Numbered from the stretch's first letter, positions 13,021 through 23,549 are shown. The stretch: DNA of 30,653 nt from Lingula anatina (GCF_001039355.2 NW_019774391.1:541166-571818); one strand, 5' to 3'. A program made the numbers and translations. The notes: generated from the sequence alone by a model not told the origin.

Positions 13021-13266
13021 AAAATGTGCAATACGGTAATGTGTAATAAATTGTGAACCCCTGGAAAATAAAACATAAGGCTTGGAGAGGCAGACAACTT
13101 CAGGTCAAAAATGCCATTATTTTATTAAATTTGAACATCTGGTTTTTCTGAGCACCTCCCATTTCAAGAATTTCAACCAAAATGACCTCTTCTTTATTTC
13201 AATTAATTTTTTTTTTGTACCAAATTTATGGCACATTATTGTAACTCCAAAATTGTAACATTTAGT

Positions 13267-13715
13267 CCCTTATATCTCCAAAACTGGCAGAGATAGGTCC
13301 ATAGTTACTATTGAAGTTGAATAGAAAGTCATATACTGGCAATCTAACTGTGACCTTAAAATTGACCTTTGACCTACTTTTCACCATGAACTGAGCTTTG
13401 CAACTTTTCTATCCCTTGTATCTTCAAAACTGGCAGAGATACACCTATAGTTACTATTAAACTTGTTTAGGAAGTCATATACTGGCAATCTAGGTGTGAC
13501 CTTTAAATAGACCTTTGACCTACTTTTTATGATGATTTCTGGCCTTCAAATCTCCAAAATTGGAAAAGGAATGCCCATGGTTAATATTAAACTTGAACAG
13601 GAAGTCATATACTGTGACATTGAAATTGACCTTTGACCTACTTTTTCACCATGAACTGAGCTTTGCATATGTTCTTGTCCCTCATATCTTCAAAACTAGC
13701 AGAGATATGCCCAGT
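13267..13715 (+). repeat. tandem array of DR1-bearing units, about 3.3 copies
   Basis: Units start near 13267, 13413, 13543 and 13679 (period about 130-146 bp). Each has the order: cttatatct(c/t)caaaact, ggcagagata, gttactatt(g/a)aa, gaagtcatatact(gg), tgacct..., TGACCTTTGACCT, actttt(t)cacc. Perfect or near-perfect DR1 cores are at 13363-13375, 13509-13521 (one mismatch) and 13627-13639. Non-coding. Confidence 0.85.
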
Positions 13716-14208
13716 GTTGCCCCTAGGTTTTTTCTTTTGTCAGCATATATGCAATACTGACAACACATTTCAAGGAAAACCAACAGGTCTATTGTCTACA
13801 GATTCACAGGAGTGATCAATGTTAGGAAAATACAGGTCAATTCAAAAGTCTGCTTGATTGTACCATTTTTAGTTATATTTTTTTGCATTTTTTGAGAACT
13901 TTTGTTGATTGCATTTTATAGATCTTGTCAAGCACAAGACTGGTGGTGGTGTCCCTTTTTTTTGGTGGGGGGGAAGGGGTCCATTCGAATGCACTTACTC
14001 CAACTGGTGGTACAATATCCGGAGGCGGTATCGCCTCTCTGATCCTCTAGTTTTTAAGGGGATTTGGTAAAAAACAATCTTCTCTGTATTTTACAGGTAT
14101 GCTGACTTTTTATCTGGAAAAATTGCTGTAGGAACTCTTGATGAAGTAGGTTCAGGGAACTACTGAAGTGGACTATTAGCTTTTTACTGTCTGTTAGGTT
14201 GTCTTTAT

Positions 14209-14730
14209 TTTAGGAAATTCTGCAATGCTTTTTTGTCAGTGAATCCAGACAGTAGCCGCATTAGTTATTTCAGAAGTTTGTATAATAAGGACCTCAGTTA
14301 TTCAGAAAATGTTTCTATTTGGTTAGGTAATATAAGGTCGGCTTTGTTAGATGTAGAGTCATTGGAGCAAGTATTGCCACTAGAAGATAGCTTAGAGTTA
14401 CACTGGTTAAGGACTTGTTCTATAGCACAGATGTGGGGGCAAGCAGGCCAGAATAGGATAGAGTATTTAGATGTCTTAGAATGGGGGTACCAATTAGAAG
14501 AAGGGAAACTCAAATATAAATTCTCAACAAATGAGGTGGATAAATTAGCACAGGATAATTTTAATTTCTTAATGAAAGGGTGTAGTTGTAGGAAGGTTGA
14601 CCATGTGTGGCAACCGTTGTGGATGTAGGAAGAAAAATAAAACATGTGGGCCAAGTTGTGTATGTGAAGGGGAGTGTTTAAATAGCTTAGATAATTTATG
14701 TAGCGAAGAAATTATAAAAAAACAGTGATA
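14209..14730 (+). pseudogene. transposon-type ORF with C-terminal cysteine cluster (fragment, frameshifted)
   Basis: The frame is open from 14209 (FRKFCNAFLSVNPDS) to 14628. It contains SIAQMWGQAGQ, LEWGYQLEEGKLKY and KGCSCRK. Near 14596 the frame is lost; another frame then reads MCGNRCGCRKKNKTC and GPSCVCEGEC, ending in TGA near 14726. A WGY/GKL region followed by CxC and CGCRK clusters is typical of the C-terminus of transposon-derived proteins common in invertebrate genomes. The 5' part is missing. One indel explains the break. Element family unknown. Confidence 0.55.
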
Positions 14731-14879
14731 GTGAAAATAGTTGTAGTGAAGCAGAACTTTAAAAAGCAATTCAAACACGCAAATATAAATAGCTAGGCAT
14801 GCTTTATTGTCGACAAAAAACTAGATATGCCCTTCATTTTTAATTAAGAAATATAGGACCGACTTTTTCCTCTTGAAAA

Positions 14880-15000
14880 TTGAATGATTGTTGTGATTTG
14901 TCAAGGGTAGAATTTCCCACTATCTATAGAGCCTTCTTGATTCTTGGAGTAAAACTAAACTTTTAGTCATATTTTATTTAATATTAGAATTGGTAACGTG
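14880..15000 (+). repeat. dispersed direct repeat, copy 1
   Basis: The block tgatttgtcaagggtag, cactatctatag and ccttctt(g/a)att plus gttggagtaaaa recurs at 16103-16175 in the same orientation. Function unknown; part of the repeat mosaic. Confidence 0.6.
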
Positions 15001-15150
15001 ATCTTCATACTGCATGGTAGAAAAGCTACAATTATATCAAGCTCATTTTTTTCTTTGTTGCCCATTTTTAGGTTGGCATAGTTTGAGAAATCTGCTGAAC
15101 AGGCTTTATTTCCAAGAAATCACGAGGAACAATAATAATGAAACTGTTTA

Positions 15151-15340
15151 CATAACTGCTATATTTGGATTTTCATTACAAAATTTAATTAACTGAACGT
15201 TAATAATAAATGATAAAATCAGATGGTGCTACCACAGACTTTTTACATAACTGCTATATTTGGATTTTCATTTCAAAATTTAATTAACTAAACGGTAATA
15301 ATAAATGATACAATCAGATGGTGCTACCACAGACTTTTTT
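15151..15340. repeat. 95-bp tandem duplication
   Basis: Units 15151-15245 and 15246-15340 share cataactgctatatttgga, ttttcatt(a/t)caaaat and gatggtgctaccacagactt with few differences. Non-coding. Confidence 0.85.
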
Positions 15341-15662
15341 CAGGCTACAAAATTTGAATGCTTTGGGTTGCACACTTTTAGATCGATATGTCAATAATAA
15401 ATGACCCAATCTTGATGTCAAAGCTGATTTCCTTAAAATTTCAGTGGATGTGTCCACATAATTATTTTGGGTTAGACAATATGAATGCTTTGGGTTGCAC
15501 ACTTTTAGATTGAAATATCAATAATAGATGATTCAATCTAGATGACAATCTTTGATCATACAGGTAGGCTTTGATTTGATTTTATTATATTCGTATTTCA
15601 TTAGGTGTTTCTACAGAATTATTTTGGGTTTGAAAATTTGTTGCTTTGGGTTGCACACTTTT
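15340..15662. repeat. diverged tandem repeats with ctttgggttgcacactttta
   Basis: Three blocks around 15356, 15485 and 15640 share tgctttgggttgcacacttt, each preceded about 20-30 bp upstream by a related sequence (the last two by attattttgggtt). The third block belongs to the beta repeat, so the beta sequence probably arose within this array. Confidence 0.65.
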
Positions 15663-15930
15663 ACAAAGATATGTCTTCAACAACAAAATTGTATGTTCTT
15701 AATGGGGCAAGTAGAAATTTCTTTAAAAAATGAACGACATTTTATAAAAATCAAATGGACTTTTCAATGAAAAATCACAGACAATTGTGAATTTTACACA
15801 TACTCTATTTTTAATTAATATTTTTTTAATTGTAATTTTCTCATTGAGTGGTACAGCAAAACTAAGAGTGACTTACAGTTTTATTCTTTATAATAAAGAC
15901 ACAAATCCTACATGAAAATATATTTTTGAA
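15545..15930 (+). repeat. beta repeat, copy without the MITE
   Basis: Direct-orientation partner of 11760-12305. It preserves the uninterrupted target site of the MITE (cacagacaattgtga, around 15775-15790), which defines that insertion. The ORF at 15552-15770 is shared by the two copies but has no domain signature, and in the other copy it is disrupted. Confidence 0.85.
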
Positions 15931-15944
15931 CTAACTTTGCAAAT

Positions 15945-16090
15945 TTTCTATCCCTTATATCTCGAAAACTGGCAGAGATACGCCCATAGTTACTTTTGAA
16001 CTTGTATAGGAGGTCATATTCTGGCAATCTCACTGAGACCTTGAAGTTGACCTTTGACCTACTTTTCATCATGATCTGAACTTCTCAATT
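15945..16090 (+). repeat. solo DR1-bearing unit
   Basis: A full unit of the 13267-13715 family (cttatatctcgaaaact, ggcagagata, ggtcatattctggcaatct) with a perfect TGACCTTTGACCT at 16048-16060. It directly abuts the beta repeat. Confidence 0.8.
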
Positions 16091-16574
16091 TTTCAACGAA
16101 TGCTATGATTTGTCAAGGGTAGAGTTACACACTATCTATAGAACCTTCTTAATTGTTGGAGTAAAATGAAGATTTTATTATTTCAGGTGTTTAATCGGTT
16201 GTATTTTATTTAGATGAGACAGATTACTAATGTGCTATTTATATTTTTCAGTAAATGAAAAGAGACAGGAAGTGAGAGGTCTTCAACAACTTTTATAAAA
16301 CTCTTAATTAAGTCTTAACCATAACAACACCTTAACAGCTGACTGCCCACATACCTTGTATAAACTATGGATTCTACTATGGTCTGACAGCCAAGTTATG
16401 AAATACAGTAGTACAGAAATTGCATATATATGTAAAGGTGGATGATTAAGAAAGTAATTTTAATGAGGAAAGTTGCTTTGGAATATAAAACCTTTGAAAC
16501 ATTCAAATATGAATTTGTGTGTAATAATTTTTAAAATTAGCTTTGTTTCATTTTTCAGATAACAGCATTTCAAG

Positions 16575-17132
16575 GGCCACATACTTCTTGAATATTTCGA
16601 CTTTTTTCTGCAGAAGGCTTTTTGCTGCGAACTTTTACACATTTGGCACGCGGAAAGCAAGCGACTTTAACAATGGAAAATCTTACTAGTATGGTGGCCC
16701 CTATTGGATATTTCAACTTTCGACTTTTCGAGTTTTCGACTTTTTTACCAGTCATATGGCAACTGGGAAGATATTCAGAATGGAGTGCGTGCGCTGCTCA
16801 AGATGACGTCGAAGTCGAAATTTTGTAAATTGCGTAACCTTCGCGGAAGTTCAAGAATTGCACTTTATTCCCTGCATAAGTACCTGGTGAAAATTAAGAC
16901 ATGGTAGCAGAGTTTATTACTCGAAAAGTCGAAAAGTCGAAATATCCAATAGGGGCCACCATACTAGTAAGATTTTCCATTGTTAAAGTCGCTTGCTTTC
17001 CGCGTGCCAAATGTGTAAAATTTCCGCAGCAAAAAGCCTTCTGCAGAAAAAAGTCGAAATATTCAATAGGGGCCACGAAAAGGCAAAAACTCGAAAAGTC
17101 GAAATATCCAATAGGGGCCACCATACTCTTAA
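16575..17132. mobile_element. palindromic alpha element, copy 2
   Basis: Left arm 16575-16735 and right arm 16919-17076 are inverted copies. The arms share gcagaaggctttttgctgcg, acacatttggcacgcgg, aaagcaagcgactttaacaa and ggtggcccctattggatatt. The loop (about 16747-16918) is the alpha core also found at 11471-11650. A further inverted terminal motif (ccaataggggccaccatact) lies at 17108-17128. The structure fits a foldback-type or MITE-like DNA element, possibly two nested copies. No transposase is present. Confidence 0.75.
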
Positions 17133-17282
17133 TCCATAAAAGCAAATCTATTACATCCAATTTATACGCTCATTTACATGAACAAGTATACAAGAATACC
17201 ATTTTTATTCACAAAAGTTAACGCAGGACAATTACAACACAATGAGAGACAAAGACACCTTCCACACACCATTCACACACTG

Positions 17283-17535
17283 CACTGCAAAAACAGTGTT
17301 TAGCTTCTAAACCCACTTCTAAGTGCCTGTTTTGTCTCATTTTTTCGCCACGTTTAGCTCATACGAACGTTTAGCTTTTACGCATGTTGCACGCTTTTAG
17401 TCTAAACGTGTTTAGCAGTATGGCGGCTAAATATTATATTTAGGGTGTATATTATGTTAAGCTATAAGTGTTTAGAGTTTCAAGGGTTTTAGGCACACAC
17501 ACACGTATAAGTAACGGTCACAATCGCTTGTTACA
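17283..17535 (+). repeat. left long terminal inverted repeat of a 6.5-kb nest
   Basis: Starts CACTGCAAAAACAGTGTTTAG. It matches the reverse complement of 23550-23800 closely over the outer 95 bp (for example gcctgttttgtctc) and in patches further in (gtttcaa.g.tttta, cacacacac, cggtcac). It contains several gtttagct motifs. Confidence 0.75.
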
Positions 17536-18183
17536 TCTACTTATCTATCTATCTATATAGCTATAACAGGATACCGTGAACTATCAACATCATTAACTTT
17601 ACTCAATTGCACTTAAAGCTGGACTATAGCTACATGTAGACTTAATATGTCATTGTTTTCATGCACTGTACACACGGTTACAATGGCGGACATCACCAAA
17701 TGTGGAGGAAAGACCCAACTGACACATGAAAAAGTAATGAAATATGCCTAATAATTCCACCATATTTTCATAACAAATATTCTGATTGGGATGGGGTCAT
17801 ACTTTGTAAATATCCCACAGTTCTTTTTCTCCTTTAAAATTCCTTATCACCCGTACTTGAAAAAATAAAACTGAAAATGTTTTATAACGGGACTTAAAGC
17901 AGTCGACAATTTAAATGCCTACAAAACATAAGAAGTGATATATTAATTCTAACCGAAAAAAAGATGAAGTCTCCACTGATGACAACAGAAGGGAGACCGA
18001 GTTTCCAGTTCTCAGATGAAAGCTCTTGGTTAATGATACCTTTTTTCTGTCACTTAAATGTCAATGCTCTGCATAAGCACGCGGCTGTAAAACTTAAATG
18101 TAAGTATTGCTGTTGGGACGACGTAGACGCAGTGTACTGTTACAGCTGACTGAGAAGGCATATTGCTCTTTTCCTACTTTCAG

Positions 18184-18560
18184 AGGCCATTTGCAATCGT
18201 CACAATGGAAACTTTGAGGAACCTACCAACTGCGGGGAATTCGTCTCGTGCGCATACAAGTAGAGTTTTTTTATTATTTGTATATCTTTGGGGGGCCATT
18301 CATGGATCAATGACCCTTTAGGCAAACTCTTTTGAGTACAATCTTATTTTTGCATTATTTTAAAGTGATGTCGTACTATTAGTTGTAAGTTATTTTATTA
18401 TGCTCTTTTAAAGTTCTTGTATATAATCGTGTACTCAATTAAGTCATTCAAATCAAATCAAATCAACCACGTCTTCCGCCACCGCCAATGCCCCGCCTTC
18501 CTCAATTTCAATCTTCAGTTTAATTGGCCACTTAATACAGTCACGTGCAGGGACCGTCCC
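18184..18560 (+). pseudogene. decayed chitin-binding (CBM14/peritrophin-A-like) fragment
   Basis: After a good acceptor (ttttcctactttcag, exon from 18184, phase 1) the frame reads AICNRHNGNFEEPTNC then GEFVSCAYK and a stop, or a weak donor gtagag at 18258. At 18486-18557 another open segment reads QCPAFLNFNLQFNWP then LNTVTCRDRPT. Together these resemble the two halves of a CBM14 domain (C..G.F..P..C..F..C / CP.GL.FN....C.WP..V.C). The fifth cysteine is replaced (QFNWP), and no acceptor joins the halves in frame. Probably a broken gene piece; it could be coincidence. Confidence 0.35.
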
Positions 18561-18841
18561 ACAAAAGAGCAAAAAGGTGCACTGGTGAAAGATAAAGGGT
18601 TGAAAGGGGGCGGTGAATGTGATTCTTTTTTGCGATAGTGATTTTAATCTTTAAGGCCATTTATCTGCCATAGTGTTTTAAATATAGCGATTGTTCTCAG
18701 ATAAGTTAAAAAACAGAAATGCACTGAGAAAGCGTTTCAAATCCTATTTTTGTCCCTTTAATTATTTTGCAAATTTGAAAGGCAACCAGTTCCTACTCGG
18801 CTATTTGATAATTCTATGACATCGGGTTCTCATTTCGGTCC

Positions 18842-19714
18842 ATGAGCCAAAATGAAAACAGGCCTTATTTAAGGATTTGGCTGCACTAAGTTTCTAAAAA
18901 GCAAAATGACATTGCAATACAGATAAATTAATCAAAAAATAAATGTTTTTAATTTACTTATTATTCAATTTGATGTTTTTCAACATGCAAATCAAAATAA
19001 TGTGCGTTTTATATCCAGAAATTGGCAGCCGTTTTGGATTTTTCAACCCTGAACAAAATCTCAAAACAATTAAAATTATTCAGTCATACATTTCATACTA
19101 TGACCTGTGCAATAAATCCTCCATTAAGTAGTCTGAGATGTTTTATAGTAAGAAAGGCTTGTTAACATGTCAAAACAAAAAGCCCATTTTACGTGATGGC
19201 CATCTTGGATTAGAGCCATCTGTGTTCAAATATACAACTTTATGATAAATTAACTGGTAAAAATTAAAAATATAGACTTCAACGTATTCAAATACATCAA
19301 AACATGTAAAATATTCCTAATTTTTGGTTAATAAAAAATTTCAAATTTAGGTATTTGTATTTTTTTCACAAAAAGTAAGGAAAATGGCCGCCATCTTGGA
19401 TTCAGTCACCATCTTGAAAAATGTTAAATGCCTGAAAATTCAAAGAAGGCCTTAGTACTTGTGATCAGTGCAAATTTTGATAACATTAAGTTGTTAAGTA
19501 ACTTTTAAATCAATTTTTGTATTTACAGTTGACACATGAATTTATTGGCGGCCATCTTTGATTTTGCTTTTTTCCGGTACAAACGGACACTTTTGCAAGC
19601 CGGAAACAAGCAGAAATGAAAAATTCAGGTTCGGTTCCAAAGTACAAGAATCAATCATGAAACCTTTGCCTGACGGGGGTGCAGCCAAATTGGATTTTTG
19701 GCCTTTGGCTCATA
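18842..19714. mobile_element. TIR element with repeated YY1-like ATGGC(CGCC)ATCTTGG motifs
   Basis: Left end atgagccaaa ... ggcc ... atttggctgcac (18842-18886) and right end gtgcagccaaat ... ggcctttggctcat (19679-19714) are imperfect inverted repeats. Inside, atggccatcttggat (19194), aaatggccgccatcttggat (19382) and ggcggccatctttgat (19547) recur; the middle one is a consensus YY1 site. Non-coding, probably a non-autonomous DNA transposon. Confidence 0.55.
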
Positions 19715-20060
19715 AAATGTAAATCGTTTTCAAGAAATTAAATTTGACTTCTAGCTACGATCGAGACGCAACTTTTCGACCTCGGATGGCTTTTTTTCAT
19801 CGAAACGCCAAAGCCTTTGAGAAGTGGCCGAAAACTATGCTGTAAGGTCAAAAACACCTTTATTCTCTCTAGTTACCGTTTGTTATCATCATAGTGACTG
19901 TTTTAGTTAAACACAATCTACTGATAATTTGAAAATAAAGTTTAAACATATTTATATATGAACCTATAGTAAGTCTATCACAAGCTAAGCACGAGAGGCT
20001 GCTAAACATATGGAGCTGCTATAGGTGTGGAATTCGTGAACGTGTGAAGCTGCTGAACAA

Positions 20061-20195
20061 TACCCTCTACCAGGGCTGCAGGTATTGTGGACATTTTTTG
20101 CTGAGGCGACATCAGACCGAAATGACTGTCTATTTATCTAGAGATATATCTGTGAATATCTGTGAAAAATCAATCTGTCGCCCTGGTAGAGGGTA
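20061..20195. mobile_element. 135-bp MITE with 16-bp TIRs and 9-bp target duplication
   Basis: TACCCTCTACCAGGGC at 20061-20076 is matched by its exact reverse complement at 20180-20195. The element is flanked by the 9-bp direct repeat gctgaacaa (20052-20060 and 20196-20204). A 9-bp duplication points to Mutator-like or a related (8-9 bp) superfamily. No coding capacity. Confidence 0.9.
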
Positions 20196-20506
20196 GCTGA
20201 ACAACACGTTTAGCTTTTCAAGCTTCTTTCAGAAGAATTAAAAATGTTTAACATGCTAAGAAGTGTCGCACATTTAGCTTTGTGATTAGTTTCACCGGTC
20301 CCATAGGTTTATTACAATGCTCAACATTTTGGCTTAACACTTCCATTTGTAAACGTGTGGAGCTGTTGAAGGCGTGGAGCAGCCTGCTCGAACGCTGGTG
20401 CCCTTCCTTGCAGTAACGCGTGCTTATTTAAAACTTGGACATGACCAAGTTTAAAATAGGCCTATTAAAGATGCAAACAAAATCAATTTTTTTCACAAAA
20501 ACCGAC

Positions 20507-20683
20507 CAAATGTCAGCATATAGTTTCAAACAGTATAATTAAGAAAATTACCAAAAGGCATTGTTTAATATTACCCCCAAAAAATGATGTCTGAAGGAAT
20601 TTTTCTGCTAGCTTACTATCCTGTATATACAAGGGGCAGAATAATAGGTCACATTAGTAGGTTAAATTTCTGACCAAAAAAAT
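20507..20683. repeat. direct repeat flanking LINE 1, left copy
   Basis: About 177 bp, from caaatgtcagcatatag to ttctgaccaaaaaa, closely matching 21625-21805 with roughly ten differences including two small indels. The LINE fragment lies exactly between the copies. Confidence 0.85.
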
Positions 20684-21624
20684 TAATATATTGTTTATTT
20701 CACTGTATTTCAGGCCTACGGGCCAAGAGTACATCAATTGAGTTCTATTTATAATAATACTGAGCAGACTACACAGGAATATATATCATAAACGACACAA
20801 ATCACTTATCTAAAAAAACATCTCTTAATTTCTCAGCATAATATATAAAGGTCGCAAGTCTTTTATAAAGTCACCTTTATGTGATGACAGAGCAGTCGCT
20901 AGTGGCAATGTTGTAATCTCGGAAATATAGCGTTCCCTCAGACCGTTATATAAACTACATGACATTAACACGTGTTCCTCATTCTCAATAATTGTTATGC
21001 CATCAGAAAGACATGCAGCACATGCTCTATTTTCTCCACCTACACTGGCATACCGACCCTTCTCAACCTGTAAATAGTGGTTTGATATTCTGAACTTGCA
21101 GTAGGCTCTTCTATGTTCTGCTATGGACACAAAAGATAAGTATTCCTCAAATACCAAATCTAGCTTAAATGAGCTGTAGGTCCTTAGCTTGCCTGATTCG
21201 CGTACCAATTCTGCCTGCTTATATCCAATAATCGTTGTCTAAACTGTTCTATAAAAAGTTCCACATTTCTACATCCTTGGTTTTCCCATACTACTCCAAA
21301 TCCATATGAATATAAAAGATGCTTGATGTCACTCGCCCATGTTTGCCTCCCACTACTATCTAAGTCAAACAGTAACTTGTAGTATGACTTCGGTAGCCTA
21401 CCGTCGTCCATACACAAAAGCTTGAACCAATACTTAAGACATTTGACTTGATAATCTATGTATAGAGGGTAACGACCACATTCCCCAAAAACTGCTTGTG
21501 TGCTTGCATTATCCGATACCATCAATAATCTTTTACAAAACTTAACTTGAACATTCTATTGATTCGGATATTTCATAACCCCATATTTCTGCTCCATATG
21601 TAAGTATGGGTTTTATTATTGAAT
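20684..21624 (-). mobile_element. LINE (non-LTR retrotransposon) 3' fragment, copy 1
   Basis: The minus strand encodes the C-terminal part of a LINE ORF2. FDSIIKPILTYGAEIWGYE lies near 21624-21565, a region past 21525 with an in-frame stop. Then comes CGRYPLYIDYQVKCLKYW, and after a frameshift near 21190 RESGKLRTYSSFK, FRISNHYLQVEKGRY and the terminal zinc-knuckle-like CAACL...EHVLMSC, to a stop at about 20825. The reverse transcriptase core and endonuclease are missing. CR1/L2-like by overall pattern. The 3' UTR extends to about 20684. Dead copy. Confidence 0.8.
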
Positions 21625-21805
21625 CAAATATCAGCATATAGTTTCAAACAGTATAATTAAGAAAATTGCCAGAAGGCATTGTTTAATATTACCCAAAAAA
21701 ATGATGTCTGAATGAATTTTTCTGCTAGCTTACTATCCTGTATATACATGTACAAGGGGCAGAATAATAGGTCACATTAGTAGGTTAAATTTCTGACCAA
21801 AAATT
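21625..21805. repeat. direct repeat flanking LINE 1, right copy
   Basis: Partner of 20507-20683; carries a 6-bp insertion (catgta) in the tatatacatgtacaagg stretch. See the finding on its unusual length for a target-site duplication. Confidence 0.85.
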
Positions 21806-21938
21806 TAAAGAGCAGTCTAAAGCTCTTTTATGGCTGATTGAGTGATTTATTCACTTTATCCCTTGGCATGTCCACTTTAGTTCAGTCGTATAAGAATCTA
21901 GTAGAAGTGGTTTATATATGTCAGTGTATGAAATGGCC

Positions 21939-22008
21939 GCCAGCCCGAGGCTGGTAACTTTCAGGCCGGGAGGGTAAGATTTGCAAATTACCCGCCCGAC
22001 GGGCTGGC
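21939..22008. repeat. GC-rich hairpin element
   Basis: Outer stem gccagcccg / cgggctggc (21939-21947 and 22000-22008); inner stem cgggagggtaa / ttacccgcccg with one mismatch. Strong cruciform potential. Related in motif order to 1452-1532. Confidence 0.6.
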
Positions 22009-22567
22009 TATTTTTTCAGCCTATTTTCACCTTTTATGTTCACAAGCGAAAATACCCACTTTCATAGAAGCAAATAACTAACCATAGCGCTCGTATCGAA
22101 ATGTAACCAACAATCTCCCTCTAAGTGGCCTCGTTTCGAAGTTCCGTCTGTATGATATGAAGTTGAAAGACAATTTGAAACGAGGCACATTGTTCTTAAC
22201 CAGCTTCAGTGCACAGCATTGTTTTGGGACCCATGGAAAGGTGATTTAGATTTGCAATGAGTCGAGCGGCAACATTTTTTTAAAGCGTAACTCGAAAGTG
22301 TCACGCATTGCGACCGAGCGCAAGCATCTTGATCCAATAACTCGCCCATACTCGCCCCATATAATATATTGTAGCCTCTATGTGATATAGCTATTCTCAT
22401 TAAGCGATGCTTTCGAGATACGGGGCCCTGCAGGTCTGTCTATGGGCCATTAGCGTGCAGGACTGTTCCCGACCGCTTTTTAAAGCTTAAAAGCGATATT
22501 CAAAGGGACCCTACGTGCTGAATTCTTTCTTCTTTATTGTCAGCACAGAGATCGATTTATTTGACAA

Positions 22568-22568
<1 letters not shown>

Positions 22569-22643
<75 letters not shown>
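22569..22643. repeat. (TA)n microsatellite
   Basis: About 36 uninterrupted TA dinucleotides. The isoleucine/tyrosine ORF across it is an artefact of the repeat. Confidence 0.95.
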
Positions 22644-22645
<2 letters not shown>

Positions 22646-22772
22646 TCATACTTGTTGCTATACAGAAAAGCAAAAATTATGATCAAATGATATCACGAAA
22701 TCGGAATAAAAGTTGTGAATAAATTATTGAAGAAGAATGAGACAGCCTGCAAGGTGAACATAAACTGGATTG

Positions 22773-22890
22773 ACTACCCCCCCTCCCCCGCCCGCTAAAG
22801 GGCCCTGAAAATTTTTGGTATTTTAGATGGTGAATGGTGCCATTTGGTATGGTTTAGAACTACATATGTACGATTCAACTAGTGAATATG
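22773..22890 (+). mobile_element. family X element, partial copy 2
   Basis: C-tract then gggccctgaaaatttttggtattttaga, gaatggtgccattt, gtttagaact and gattcaactagt, matching the interior of 8753-8980. Both ends are lost. Confidence 0.5.
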
Positions 22891-23549
22891 TGTTACTGGC
22901 AATCAACATTATGGTAACGTTATGGGTGTTTTTAACTCCATGCAAAATGATGTCCCAGATGACAGAAAACATTATAGTAATTTGTAGAAATATTTGAAGA
23001 CCGTTTCTACAAAATTTTATTATAATGTTATTTGTGGAGTTTTATCAGCGTTTTTATAACATTCTAGAAAAACGTAATATAATGTTTTGAATTTTTTTTT
23101 CATAAATAACCAAAACACGTCTTATGCTGTATGAACTACGTACAGTTAGGCTACGGGTTAATTCCAAAATGGGCTTGGGGTTAGTCGGCGACTAGAGCGT
23201 TGCGAATTGTAGCTAGAATATTCGGACTATCGGTACCGAAATAACCAGCATGTGATGAAAGCTTAAATAAACTATTATAATGAATACCCCGCCGTCATCC
23301 TGGTGTTCTGTTGTTCATTACTTCCGGAAAAAATAGACATCAATACCATAACTCATTTTATCAAATTATGAAAAAAAGGTGTTTTAAGGTAAAAGTGATA
23401 GTTGTTTTGTGTCTGTAGTGAACAAGTGAATTTTCGTACTTTGTTTTTTCAGAAATACATTCCAATAAACTTCCTGGCAAGTTCAGCTAACACAAGAATG
23501 AATAACCCTTGCTGTAAAAGTTATGGTGTAAAGTCAACGATGTTGACAG
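22891..23549. other. non-coding stretch in the 6.5-kb nest
   Basis: AT-rich; the frames over 60 codons have no signature. No RNA, repeat or promoter was recognised. Contains the inner side of the right TIR near its end. Confidence 0.4.

Noticed and set aside
12844-13097. ORFs rich in Phe (plus) or Lys (minus) across the T-run
   Set aside because: They are translations of the homopolymer and low-quality sequence.
15552-15770. 72-codon ORF also partly present in the inverted copy at 12.0-12.3 kb
   Set aside because: Shared only because the DNA is duplicated; no domain, no start context, interrupted in the other copy.
22537-22722. Ile/Tyr repeat ORF
   Set aside because: A translation of the (TA)n microsatellite.
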